Assembly (NCBI RefSeq): GCF_037976825.1
Contig: NZ_CP150269.1
Coordinates: 951,001 to 1,015,000, forward strand
From: Paenibacillus sp. FSL K6-1330
GTDB taxonomy: Bacteria > Bacillota > Bacilli > Paenibacillales > Paenibacillaceae
Direction of reading: 5' to 3'
Length of the DNA: 64,000 bases
Shown here: in pieces, positions 33,388 to 41,900 of the stretch
Layout of the letters: each line of letters begins with the position of its first letter
Position numbering within the stretch: position 1 is the first letter of the stretch
The notes under the pieces: model-generated
Told to the model about the DNA's origin: nothing
Seen by the model: only the letters and a program-made list of their open reading frames with translations
Database searches by the model: none
Made by a program: the position numbers and the translations under genes

Positions 33388-35336
33388 TATATAAGGGTCT
33401 GCTTCAGCTTGCGCAGATATTGACTGCGGATAAAGAAGAAATACAGGACCTGCATCATCAGGAAGCTGATCAACACGATGCCCATTTCAGCCGCAATGGA
33501 TAAATAGAAGTAGCTCTGCAGCGCGATAAAAGCAAAGATGCTGTGCACAATCGCAAGGCTGATCGGTACAAAAAACAGCAGCGCCAGCTGTCCGGTGACG
33601 ATCCGCCGGAACTCCTTATCGGTCATTCCAAGCCGGGATATCGTGGCATAATGCCTGCGGTCATAATCCAGATCGGCATAGAGGCGGAAGTACAGGAAAC
33701 TTCCTGCCGCGATAAAAAACACCGTGCCCACAAGCAGCGCCGCAAAGAGCAGCATATTGTACAGGCTGTCTCGAAGGGCAAAGAGCGTGCCGCTGACCGC
33801 CAACGCATAAGGCTGGCCCATCTCATAACGCACCGCTCCGCGCGGGGCCAGATGGGGGACGATGCCCTCCGTCTCTGTGAAATCATCCACATAGAAGCCG
33901 GTGTACCGCTCTAGCCGGACCGGATTCGTGATGGCGGCGAAGGCTTCGTCACTGACCACAAGCCCGCCGAAGCGAGAATCGTCGTCCATTTCCGGCAGCA
34001 AATATTCCGGTACGCCGACATGATCGGAATAACCGATTTCATGCAGGAGAAGTTCGGAATCATGGATTCGGTACGAAGCGTGCTCCCGGTCGCGGATATA
34101 AGCCCTGTCATTTTGCGAAGCAATGAGGACAAGCGCATCCTCACCGCTTAGCGGCTGTTCATCAAATGGCAGTCCCGCCATTAGCACCGCCGCCTTATAG
34201 TCGGAGAAGGAGATCAGTGCCAACGGATTTTGCAACTGCCCGACCTGTGCGGAAGCTGGCTCAACTTCCGTATATTTCACGCGAAACGATAGCGTTTCAA
34301 ACGGTATTTTTTTCGACTCAAGCTCCTGCCGGATTTCATGTAAATGCTGCTTCTCGGAGGTGTCCCCCGCTTTGGCGAGATAACCGATGGCAGCAGGGAA
34401 ATCCTCGTTGAATTGCTTCGTGAGCACCGGGATGGAGGCAAATACGCCTACCGAGCAAAAGGAAACAGCCAGCACGATTGTCACCATCGAGAACATCTGT
34501 GCATGATCCCTAAGCCGGTAATGCAGGCTGGATAGCGAGACCAACTTGGTCCTTCTCCAGGCTAACCGGCGGCTCTGCTTCAACCTTCGCACGAGAGCAA
34601 CTCCTAGCTGCGTATACAACAGATAAGTGCCGATCATCGTCATTAAGGTAACCGGGAACATGCGCAGCGCCAGGGTCGATGCGTTTGTCGTGGCGGCCAA
34701 GCTGTAGCTGACCACCAGCAGCACGGCTGCCAATATCGATAACCAGGGCGATGTCCTGGGCGCGGTTTTCGGCCGCTGTCCGGACTGAAACAGATCGATC
34801 AACGCTTTAGGACGCAGCAGCCTAGAGGTGCACAGCGAGATAATGATAAACAGCAGCACATAACTTGCAACCGTCAGTCCAAGCGCACGCAGGGGCAATC
34901 GAAACGGCAAGGGCGGGATTCCAAGAAAGGCCGAGCCTGCCATCAGAAACAGCTTGCCTGTAATGATGCCGAACAGGATGCCTGTAGCAATGGCGCTTAC
35001 GCCGATGATCATATTTTCGAGAAACACCATCTTGTTAAATTGGCGATCCGTCATGCCATGCATGAACAGAATGCCGAACTCGCGCTTGCGCGTCTTTAGA
35101 AAAGCCCCCACGGAATACAGCACGAAGAAAAACGAGAATACGTACATGATCAGCTCGGCCCCGAGCATCGCCTGGATAACAACCGGATAGAACATCTCGT
35201 CCGCTATCGAAGGATGGAACAGGAACAGCGCACACACGAAGAAAATCATGACGGAGAATGCGCTGCTTAAGAAATAGGCAGCATAGGTCCGCTTATTCCT
35301 CAGGACATTCCTAAAAGCGAATTGTCGAAAGGTCAT
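33387..35336 (-). CDS. bceB: BceB-type ABC transporter permease
   Basis: The 649-residue FtsX-like permease belongs to peptide-antibiotic detoxification modules. It has an N-terminal RNVLRNKRTYAAYFLSSAF, about ten membrane helices, and a large extracellular domain between helices 7 and 8 (about residues 300-520). ATG 35336 follows GGGAGGAGG; a longer in-frame extension upstream overlaps the ATPase gene and is unlikely. It overlaps the bceA end by 26 bp. Such permeases both free lipid II-cycle intermediates from bacitracin-like drugs and signal through their BceS kinase. Confidence 0.9.
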   Translation of the reverse strand: MTFRQFAFRNVLRNKRTYAAYFLSSAFSVMIFFVCALFLFHPSIADEMFYPVVIQAMLGAELIMYVFSFFFVLYSVGAFLKTRKREFGILFMHGMTDRQFNKMVFLENMIIGVSAIATGILFGIITGKLFLMAGSAFLGIPPLPFRLPLRALGLTVASYVLLFIIISLCTSRLLRPKALIDLFQSGQRPKTAPRTSPWLSILAAVLLVVSYSLAATTNASTLALRMFPVTLMTMIGTYLLYTQLGVALVRRLKQSRRLAWRRTKLVSLSSLHYRLRDHAQMFSMVTIVLAVSFCSVGVFASIPVLTKQFNEDFPAAIGYLAKAGDTSEKQHLHEIRQELESKKIPFETLSFRVKYTEVEPASAQVGQLQNPLALISFSDYKAAVLMAGLPFDEQPLSGEDALVLIASQNDRAYIRDREHASYRIHDSELLLHEIGYSDHVGVPEYLLPEMDDDSRFGGLVVSDEAFAAITNPVRLERYTGFYVDDFTETEGIVPHLAPRGAVRYEMGQPYALAVSGTLFALRDSLYNMLLFAALLVGTVFFIAAGSFLYFRLYADLDYDRRHYATISRLGMTDKEFRRIVTGQLALLFFVPISLAIVHSIFAFIALQSYFYLSIAAEMGIVLISFLMMQVLYFFFIRSQYLRKLKQTLI

Positions 35337-36081
35337 GACTGCCTCCTCCCAGTAAAGCCAGCATGTCAATGATTTTCTGGAAAAAGGCTTGGCGGTTGTC
35401 ACCGCAATACATCTCATTATATAGTTGTCCGTCTTTGATGAACAAGACGCGGTCACAGTAGCTGGCTGCCACCGGATCATGAGTGACCATGAGAATCGTT
35501 GCGGAAGCCTCTTTACTCGAAGCAGAAAGCGTCTGCATCACCTCTTTGGAGGCTTTGGAGTCTAGGTTGCCGGTGGGCTCGTCAGCGAGAATTAGAGAGG
35601 GCTCCTGAATGAGCGCTCTGGCAATGGCGGTACGCTGCATCTGCCCGCCGGATATCTCATAGGTATGCTTATGCAGAATGGACCCGATGCCGAGTCGATC
35701 TGCGATCCGGCTCAGCCGGATGCCCATTTCGTCAAGCGGCATGCCCTCCAGCGTCAACGGGAGAACGATATTTTCCTCAACGGTCAGTGTATCCAGCAGA
35801 TTGAAGTGCTGGAAGACGAAGCCCAGCTCCCGGCGCCGGAACAGAGCGGTGTCGCTTCTGCTGAGAAGATGAGGATTGCGCCCGCCTATGATCACTTCTC
35901 CGGCTGTGGGCTGATCAATGGTTGCAATCAGATTGAGGAGCGTGGTTTTTCCGCTGCCGGAAGGACCCATAATGCCGACGAATTCCCCTTTGGTGACGTT
36001 GAAGTGAATATTGTTCAGCGCTTGGAACGCCACTTTGCCCTCATAGATTTTAGATAGATGCTTGACGCTCAAGATGGGCAT
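35311..36081 (-). CDS. bceA: BceA-type ABC transporter ATP-binding protein
   Basis: The 256-residue ATPase has Walker A GPSGSGKTTLLN (about 39-50), signature ISGGQMQRTAIARAL (about 144), Walker B LILADEPTGNLD and H-loop MVTHDP. The family is the MacB/BceA group. A ribosome site GAGGAGTGAAG precedes ATG 36081. Together with BceB it forms the transporter; a BceR box lies 80 bp upstream. Confidence 0.93.
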   Translation of the reverse strand: MPILSVKHLSKIYEGKVAFQALNNIHFNVTKGEFVGIMGPSGSGKTTLLNLIATIDQPTAGEVIIGGRNPHLLSRSDTALFRRRELGFVFQHFNLLDTLTVEENIVLPLTLEGMPLDEMGIRLSRIADRLGIGSILHKHTYEISGGQMQRTAIARALIQEPSLILADEPTGNLDSKASKEVMQTLSASSKEASATILMVTHDPVAASYCDRVLFIKDGQLYNEMYCGDNRQAFFQKIIDMLALLGGGSHDLSTIRF

Positions 36082-36160
36082 ATCTTCACTCCTCTATAAC
36101 GATGATATCATTGTAAAAGATTCCTTCGCGTTCATGCCATATTCGTAACTTACAGTTACC

Positions 36161-36174
36161 TTACAACCTTGTAA
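36161..36174. promoter_or_regulatory. BceR binding box upstream of bceAB
   Basis: TTACA-ACCT-TGTAA matches the known TNACA-N4-TGTAA target of BceR-type regulators, and CC/GG flanks extend the dyad to 36159-36176. An additional half site TTACAG lies at 36150-36155. Its position, 80 bp from the bceA start codon, suits activation of a promoter with a weak -35. Confidence 0.85.
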
Positions 36175-36265
36175 GGTTTCTTTAACTGCCGTAAGTTAGA
36201 TCAGGAACTGCCACTGCTATCGTTTCCGAATGGGCAAAAAGCGCTGCCCTGCCTGCCGTTGAACT

Positions 36266-37273
36266 TTATTGTGCAATGTGGCCTGAGGAATCCGCAAAAA
36301 TGATGCGAACCGTCGTTCCTTCATCCACTTTGGATTCGATTTCGAAGGCATGTCCTAGCTTATCGCATATTTGTTTGACAAGAAACAGCCCCATGCCTGT
36401 CGATTCCTGGAACCTGCGCCCGTTCTCTCCGGTGAAATAGGGGTCGAACACTCGCGGCAGGTCGCTTTGGGGAATGCCGATGCCTTCGTCCCGGATTTCA
36501 AGTACAACTTGATTCTCCCGGGTGTAGCCGTTAAAAAAGAGGGTGCCTTGTTCCTTCAGCGTATACCGAACCGCATTGGTCAGCAGCTGTGTCAGCACAA
36601 AAGAGAGCCATTTCTCGTCCGTGGCCACCGTTAGTCCGGAATCGATCTGGATGGACGGATAAATTCTCCGCCGGATGAACAGACGCTTTTGCTCGGAAGT
36701 GACATTCCGGACGATTCGCTGAAGCGGCAGGTTCTCCACGTGAAAGTCATGCTCGAACGTATCAAGCCTGGCGGTGTACAGCACCAGATCAAGCCCTTTT
36801 TTGAGTCGATCCAGCTCGTCGCCGATCGCGGCAAAACGGGGATCATCATCATCCTGAAGAATCAGGTGAATGACCGAAATCGGCGTTTTCATCTGGTGGG
36901 CCCATTGATTGATGAACTGAAGATGGCCCTCAATCTTATGCTTATAGTTATGCAGATCCGTGGTGTAATGCCGGAACTGGGTTTTCAGCAGTTGATGAAG
37001 CGCTTCGGCGAGCGGGGTATGGGAGGATTCTGCCGAGGATTCGCCGGTGAGGGATTCTCCCGGGAGCCGCTGTTCTAATCGTTTATAGAATGAACGGTTG
37101 GCTGTAAATCGGAAGACCAGATAGCCGAGAAGCAGCAGCAAGCTGATGATGCCTGCGTACAGACTAACCATCAAATTGCGATAGCCATCCAGTCTGTAAA
37201 TGAGTGTTATCACGAGAAGCTGGGCTATGTAGACAATCATTAAGGGACGTTGTTCTTGCAGAAATAGCCTCAT
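36266..37273 (-). CDS. bceS: BceS-type intramembrane-sensing histidine kinase
   Basis: The 335-residue kinase has two N-terminal membrane helices (about 12-30 and 35-55) with almost no loop between them, the hallmark of kinases that sense through their transporter. The phosphorylated His is in NQWAHQMKTPISVIHLIL (about residue 121). The ATP-binding G boxes are RDEGIGIPQSDLPRVFDPYF and STGMGLFLVKQI. Its start overlaps the regulator stop by 4 bp (ATGA). Confidence 0.93.
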   Translation of the reverse strand: MRLFLQEQRPLMIVYIAQLLVITLIYRLDGYRNLMVSLYAGIISLLLLLGYLVFRFTANRSFYKRLEQRLPGESLTGESSAESSHTPLAEALHQLLKTQFRHYTTDLHNYKHKIEGHLQFINQWAHQMKTPISVIHLILQDDDDPRFAAIGDELDRLKKGLDLVLYTARLDTFEHDFHVENLPLQRIVRNVTSEQKRLFIRRRIYPSIQIDSGLTVATDEKWLSFVLTQLLTNAVRYTLKEQGTLFFNGYTRENQVVLEIRDEGIGIPQSDLPRVFDPYFTGENGRRFQESTGMGLFLVKQICDKLGHAFEIESKVDEGTTVRIIFADSSGHIAQ

Positions 37274-37980
37274 GCTTCGTCCCCCCAGTTCGGTACCAGT
37301 CGATAGCCGCGACCGCGCACGGTTTGAAGGCCATCCTCGATCCCAAGGGCAGCAAGTTTCTTGCGGACGCGGGTGATGTATACGTTCAGCGTATTATCGT
37401 CCACGAAGGCCTGATCATCCCATATTTTCTCCAGAAGCCGGTCCCTGCTGATGATCTGCTCGGGCTTCTTCATTAACTCGTCCAAAATTTTGGCTTCAGT
37501 ATGGCTGAGCTCCGTTTGGTTCTGCCCAAGCGACAGGGAGAGACGTTCAACGTCGAGCGTGAGTCCGGCAACGCTGAGCACGCGCTCATTCTGAGCGACA
37601 GCATAAGAGCCGTAGGCACGCCGGAGCTGGCTCTTGATTTTGGCCATGGCAATCTCGTAGTCAAAGGGTTTGGTTATATAATCATCGGCACCGTTCTCCA
37701 GCGCCATCACCTGATCCATTTTCCCGTCGCGGGCGGAGATGAAGATGATCGGGCAGGTGGAGAGGCTTCGGAACTGGCGGCACCAGTAATATCCGTCGTA
37801 TTTTGGCAGATTGATATCCAGAAGCACAAGGTGGGGGTCATACGATTCAAATTGATCGCGTACCGTCTCGAAATCATGAACGGACTGCGTCATGTAACCG
37901 AATTTATGAAGATACTCTTTCAGCAGGTTGACCAGCCCGGTATCGTCTTCGACAATAAAGATTTTGAACATATCGATCAT
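37270..37980 (-). CDS. bceR: BceR-type response regulator
   Basis: The 236-residue OmpR-family regulator has an acidic pocket FIVEDD, the phospho-acceptor Asp in LVLLDINLPKYDGYYWCRQF (about residue 55), and a C-terminal winged helix (LSHTEAKILDELMKKPEQII to RGRGYRLV). The start is ATG 37980 or ATG 37971; AAGGGAC precedes both. It presumably activates bceAB through the box at 36161. Confidence 0.93.
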   Translation of the reverse strand: MIDMFKIFIVEDDTGLVNLLKEYLHKFGYMTQSVHDFETVRDQFESYDPHLVLLDINLPKYDGYYWCRQFRSLSTCPIIFISARDGKMDQVMALENGADDYITKPFDYEIAMAKIKSQLRRAYGSYAVAQNERVLSVAGLTLDVERLSLSLGQNQTELSHTEAKILDELMKKPEQIISRDRLLEKIWDDQAFVDDNTLNVYITRVRKKLAALGIEDGLQTVRGRGYRLVPNWGDEA

Positions 37981-38128
37981 AGTCCCTTCATTTTACATTC
38001 TTCTAGTACCGAGTGTATTGTACCAAATTGTCAGGATATAAGGAAAAATACGTTAGCACACATCTGCTGATAATATAGTTGGTAATTCCAATCGAATAAC
38101 TATGATAATTTCAATCGACCAGTCTACT

Positions 38129-38165
38129 GGAGATCATGAGCATCCTTCATGATCTCCTTTTTTTT
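38129..38165 (+). terminator. terminator or attenuator before a truncated gene
   Basis: GGAGATCATGA (38129-38139) pairs with TCATGATCTCC (38147-38157), followed by T8. A smaller hairpin CCAGT-CT-ACTGG (38119-38130) overlaps its left arm. No gene precedes it on the + strand, so it probably sits in the leader of the frame at 38215. Confidence 0.7.
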
Positions 38166-38214
38166 GTTGTTATGATCTCATATTATTTAGCAATCAAGGA
38201 GGGGGGATCATCGA

Positions 38215-38313
38215 TTGCGTGCAAATGAGGAACTCAAACTGACGGCCGATGTTCTTGTCATTGGTGGTGGTCCCGCCGGAGCTTGTGAAGGGGGATTTCA
38301 GGCTAAGGACTGA
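38215..38313 (+). pseudogene. truncated N-terminus of an FAD-dependent oxidoreductase
   Basis: TTG 38215, after AAGGAGGGGGG, opens a 32-codon frame: LRANEELKLTADVLVIGGGP followed by AGA, the start of a Rossmann FAD-binding fold. After the dinucleotide loop the sequence switches to unrelated residues and stops at TGA 38311, inside the 3' end of the opposing kinase gene. More than 90% of a normal oxidoreductase is missing. A deletion that fused the gene's beginning to the kinase region explains this. The leader, ribosome site and start remain intact, so the loss may be recent. Confidence 0.8.
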
Positions 38314-39800
38314 ATGATACCCGGCCACTCGGCACGAAAAACCGTTCCTTGGTTGACCGTGCTGTCCACACTCATCTGACCGCCATGTGCGGCAATGATG
38401 GATTGGGTAATGGATAATCCAAGACCCGCACCACCGTGCTGTCTGGTCCGGGATTCATCGATGCGGTAGAACCGCTCGAACAGATGGGGCAGATGCTCCT
38501 CCGGAATCCCGGCTCCATTATCGCTAACCAGCAGTACGGCCTGGTCCTTGGTTTTATTAACCGTAAGGGTAATCCGCCCTATGGCAGAATCGGTATGCTG
38601 TACCGCATTATGAAACAGGTTATAGATGACCTGTTTGATCTTATCGGGGTCACACCGGCACAGCACCGGTACCGCTTGAATCGTTACAATCCTGCCTTGG
38701 GCAAGCATCCTCAGATGGGGCTCCATCTCAAGCAGCAGCTGATCCAGCCGGGTTGCCTGCAGATGGAGCTCCGGCTTGCGGTCAAGCTTGGCTAACAGAA
38801 GCAAATCCTCGATCAATTTCTTCATGCGCTTGGATTCCCCGTGCATGCTGGATAGTGCAGCATGCAGCTGCTCCGGGTTGTCGGCAGCGCCGCGGCCAAG
38901 CACCTCCAGAAAGCCGTGAATGGAAGTGAGCGGCGTTCGCAGCTCATGGGAAGCATCGGCAATAAACCTCCGCATCTGCTCTTTGGCTTCACGTTCCGTT
39001 TCAAACGCATCCTCGAGCCTTTCCAGCATGCCGTTAAACGATTCGGCCAAGCGGTCAATCTCCCGTTGACCCTGCACGGCAGGAAAACGCTCCGCCAAGT
39101 TCCCGGCGTCTGTGCGTTTTACCGCTTCGACCATTCGGTTCAGGGGGTGGAGCGTTCGGCGCAGCAAAGGCAGGTACAATGCAACCCCTGCAGCCATGGC
39201 CAGTAAAGCCAGTACGGCAAAAATCAGCAGCTGCCGCAGCAGAACGGCATGCAGGGGCTGCGTATCCAATCCAAGCTGCAGTACACCCGAGGGGCTGCTC
39301 GGATTGCCGTAAGGGCGAAAGACAATGATCTGCTCTGTGCCCTCGGCATTGTCGATTACTTCATACGGAATAGGCATGCGCTTCTGGAATTTCTCCAGGA
39401 TCGCTGAATAAACCTCTGCTGTCAGCTTTGGCGCGGACAGACCGTTATCAGCGGCCAGATCGGTGTAGCCTCCGTCGGTTTCGATCTTGGAAAGCGACAT
39501 ATTCGGCAGAAAGAACATAGGTCTGTCCCCCTTACGCGGATTTTCCGGAAGGGCTTCGTTATTTCGCCCTGAAGGCCGGTTATGCGGCTCCTGATCAGCC
39601 TCCCATAGCTCCATGGGGATCGACCGAGCCTGAAGGGAAAGCGCCTCGGCTTGATTGCGGAACAGGGCATTTTTCATTAATACATATTGCAATGCGCCGA
39701 TCAGCACAAGCAGAAGCGCCAAGATGATGAGGGATCGTGACAAGAGCTGCGTACGTAGAGACGTAGGCCCGGATGAACGTGTACGGTTTCGCAAACTCAT
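38298..39800 (-). CDS. sensor histidine kinase with HAMP domain
   Basis: The 500-residue kinase has a membrane helix at about 24-45, an extracytoplasmic sensor (about 50-185) rich in Pro/Arg at first, and a second helix near 190-212. A HAMP domain follows (about 213-265). The HisKA box is FIADASHELRTPLTSIHGFL and the HATPase motifs are LVSDNGAGIPEEHLPHLFER and GGAGLGLSI. It resembles the MprB/YkoH group. Its start overlaps the regulator's stop (ATGA, 39797-39800). The stimulus is unknown. Confidence 0.92.
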   Translation of the reverse strand: MSLRNRTRSSGPTSLRTQLLSRSLIILALLLVLIGALQYVLMKNALFRNQAEALSLQARSIPMELWEADQEPHNRPSGRNNEALPENPRKGDRPMFFLPNMSLSKIETDGGYTDLAADNGLSAPKLTAEVYSAILEKFQKRMPIPYEVIDNAEGTEQIIVFRPYGNPSSPSGVLQLGLDTQPLHAVLLRQLLIFAVLALLAMAAGVALYLPLLRRTLHPLNRMVEAVKRTDAGNLAERFPAVQGQREIDRLAESFNGMLERLEDAFETEREAKEQMRRFIADASHELRTPLTSIHGFLEVLGRGAADNPEQLHAALSSMHGESKRMKKLIEDLLLLAKLDRKPELHLQATRLDQLLLEMEPHLRMLAQGRIVTIQAVPVLCRCDPDKIKQVIYNLFHNAVQHTDSAIGRITLTVNKTKDQAVLLVSDNGAGIPEEHLPHLFERFYRIDESRTRQHGGAGLGLSITQSIIAAHGGQMSVDSTVNQGTVFRAEWPGIIQSLA

Positions 39801-40483
39801 GGCAAATCGACCCGGTAGCCGGCTCCGCGAAGCGTGCGAATGACCCGGTGTTCCTTATCGCCGAGCTTCTCGCGCAGGGATCGGATATAAACCTCAACGA
39901 TGTTATCCTCTCCGCCAAAGTCGTAATCCCACACAATATTCAAAATATTCGGTTTACTCAAAACGCTGCCGTGTTTGGTCACAAGCAGATTAAGCAGCTT
40001 ATACTCCGTGGGCGACAGCTCAAGGGCCTCCCCCTGGTATGCAATTTCCTTCTTCCGGTCATCGATGGTGAATGGGCCAAGCCGAATTTCACCCAGCAGG
40101 CTCGGGAACTGATTGCGCAGCCTTGCTTGAATTCGGGCAAGCAGCTCTTCGAAACTGAAAGGCTTGGCCATGTAATCATCCGCTCCGATCATGAGGCCCT
40201 TCACACGGTCATCAATCTCGTCCTTCGCGGTAAGCATAATGATCGCGATATCCCGACCCTCCTCTTTCAACCGTCTGCATACCGAAAGTCCGTCCATTCC
40301 CGGCATCATCACATCCAGAACGATGATATGCGGCTCGAAGCGGCTTGCTTCCATTATCGCACGTTCCCCATCCGGGGCCGTTCGCACCTCAAACCCTTCA
40401 TTTTGGAGACCAAGCTCCAGAAACTGCAGGATATGCGGCTCGTCGTCCACTAGCAAAACACGAATACGATGCGTTGATTCCAT
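39797..40483 (-). CDS. OmpR-family response regulator
   Basis: The 228-residue regulator has a receiver domain (RVLLVDDEPHI, phospho-acceptor in IIVLDVMMPGMDGLSV about residue 55, then MLTAKDEIDD and the KPFSFEEL Lys). A winged-helix effector follows (LSPTEYKLLNLLVTKHGSVL to RTLRGAGYRVDLP). It is cotranscribed and coupled with the kinase gene that follows it. The DNA target is not evident. Confidence 0.93.
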   Translation of the reverse strand: MESTHRIRVLLVDDEPHILQFLELGLQNEGFEVRTAPDGERAIMEASRFEPHIIVLDVMMPGMDGLSVCRRLKEEGRDIAIIMLTAKDEIDDRVKGLMIGADDYMAKPFSFEELLARIQARLRNQFPSLLGEIRLGPFTIDDRKKEIAYQGEALELSPTEYKLLNLLVTKHGSVLSKPNILNIVWDYDFGGEDNIVEVYIRSLREKLGDKEHRVIRTLRGAGYRVDLP

Positions 40484-40618
40484 AGCACAAAACTCCCCTT
40501 ATCTCATTCCTTCAACTTTATCATACGTGCTCTAGCTGAATGAAGACTGAACGTGAACTGAAAATAAACTGAAAAGTGATTCGCAAATATGCATCCGCAA
40601 GAAGGGAATTTAAGGATG

Positions 40619-40647
40619 TTGATATATATTCTGTTATCGTTGATACT
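40619..40647 (+). promoter_or_regulatory. candidate promoter of the pirin gene
   Basis: TTGATA (40619-40624) and GATACT (40642-40647) are separated by 17 bp, 75 bp before the start codon. Confidence 0.45.
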
Positions 40648-40721
40648 ATCTTAAAGCCGAGATAATCAATGGAGCACCTGTTCAAGGTCCATCATGGATG
40701 GGTGAAAGGAGGAGACTGGAC

Positions 40722-41486
40722 ATGATAGGAAATGTATATCCACCCGAGAATCAGAGCACGGGCTCTCTCGATGGAGGAAGGATAACGGAGCAGAAGCCGA
40801 TTGGTTTCTCCGGAGAAGGGTCTGCCGTGACCCGGGTGGGGCCACTATTCTATTGGTCCTGGTTCCGTTCGCCCGTCGAAGGTTATATTGCGCCTCATCC
40901 CCATCAGGGTTTTGAAATCGTGACTTATATGATTCAGGGAAAGGGCGTTCATAAGGATTCGCATGGCACGCACAGTGAGTTGGGGCCTGGAGGCCTGCAA
41001 TTGATGAGGGCCGGTTCCGGGCTAACACACGAGGAACGTTTGACTGGACCGGATGCAGAAGGATTTCAGATTTGGTTCGAGCCGTATCTTCGCGATTCAT
41101 TGAAACAGAATCCTGCCTGTCGTCAGTATCGACCGGATTCCTTCCCGGTAACCCGCATACAGGGTGGACTGGTCAAAACGATGATTGGCGGTTCTGCACC
41201 AACCGATTTATCCGTAGATGTGAGGATGCTGGATATTCAGATTCTGGCTGGTAATGAAGCTCAGTATGAACTGAAGTCCGGCAGGAGAGCGGCTGTGCTT
41301 GCCGTAAGGGGAGCTGGCAGCTTTTGTGCCGAAGAGGAAAGCCTTCAATTTCGTCAGCGGGACTTTATGGTAATGGATACAAAGCTGGGCGAGACGCTAA
41401 GCCTTAAGGCGCAAGACAATGTCAGGGTTATCCTGATTGACGTACCGGAAAACCCTGGGTATCCGCTCTATTCCAAGAGGCCATAA
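40722..41486 (+). CDS. pirin-family cupin protein
   Basis: The 254-residue double cupin has the pirin metal site HPHQGFEIVTYMIQGKGVHKD (His-Pro-His) and GLTHEE (His and Glu) in the N-terminal barrel. The second barrel (about 150-245) lacks obvious ligands. Bacterial pirins include quercetinases and redox or metabolic regulators, and the role here is open. ATG 40722 lies after AAAGGAGGAG; an in-frame ATG at 40698 would include that site. A terminator follows at 41541-41582. Confidence 0.9.
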   Translation: MIGNVYPPENQSTGSLDGGRITEQKPIGFSGEGSAVTRVGPLFYWSWFRSPVEGYIAPHPHQGFEIVTYMIQGKGVHKDSHGTHSELGPGGLQLMRAGSGLTHEERLTGPDAEGFQIWFEPYLRDSLKQNPACRQYRPDSFPVTRIQGGLVKTMIGGSAPTDLSVDVRMLDIQILAGNEAQYELKSGRRAAVLAVRGAGSFCAEEESLQFRQRDFMVMDTKLGETLSLKAQDNVRVILIDVPENPGYPLYSKRP

Positions 41487-41900
41487 GGTCAAATGTTTAC
41501 AAAATTGTAGTGGAATGAAATTTAGGATGTACGATAAACTAAAGTCTGTCAGATGGGGATACCCGTCTGGACAGGCTTTTTTAGCTGTAGGAAGGATCGC
41601 AATATATACTCTCCTGCAACAATAGTAAGAAAAAATACGTATATATGGTAAGTAGAAAGACCCAACAGAGAATTCCGGCGTTTGTTATACCGGGCTGGTT
41701 GGGTTATTTTGGCATGTATTATTTCTATAATAATCTATTTATACTAAATTTAAGCATAAAAAGAGACTATAGTCCCCCTCTTTACCAATAGTTGGCATGC
41801 GTTTTTGTGAGGATGGTAGCATGCGTCCCGAGACATGGCTTGTCTATAATGATTGCGGGATCACGAAAATGACAATTTCGTCATTCCACAATCTAACGAG
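41487..41900 (+). other. intergenic region with two terminator-like hairpins
   Basis: The hairpin AAAGTCTGTCAGATGGG/CCCGTCTGGACAGGCTTT (41541-41582) ends the pirin transcript. A second hairpin ACCCAAC/GTTGGGT (41660-41712) has an inner CCGG pair. A TATAAT at 41845-41850 may be the -10 of the cell-wall hydrolase gene. I looked for a c-di-AMP riboswitch, as often precedes such genes, and saw none. Confidence 0.5.

Noticed and set aside
38050..38130. Possible SAM, T-box or CymR element before the truncated oxidoreductase
   Set aside because: No conserved SAM or T-box words are present, and only one half of a CymR-like box matches; I kept only the hairpin.
41640..41900. c-di-AMP (ydaO) riboswitch before the NlpC/P60 gene
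   Set aside because: I expected one from the gene type, but the conserved ydaO core words are absent; only simple hairpins are seen.
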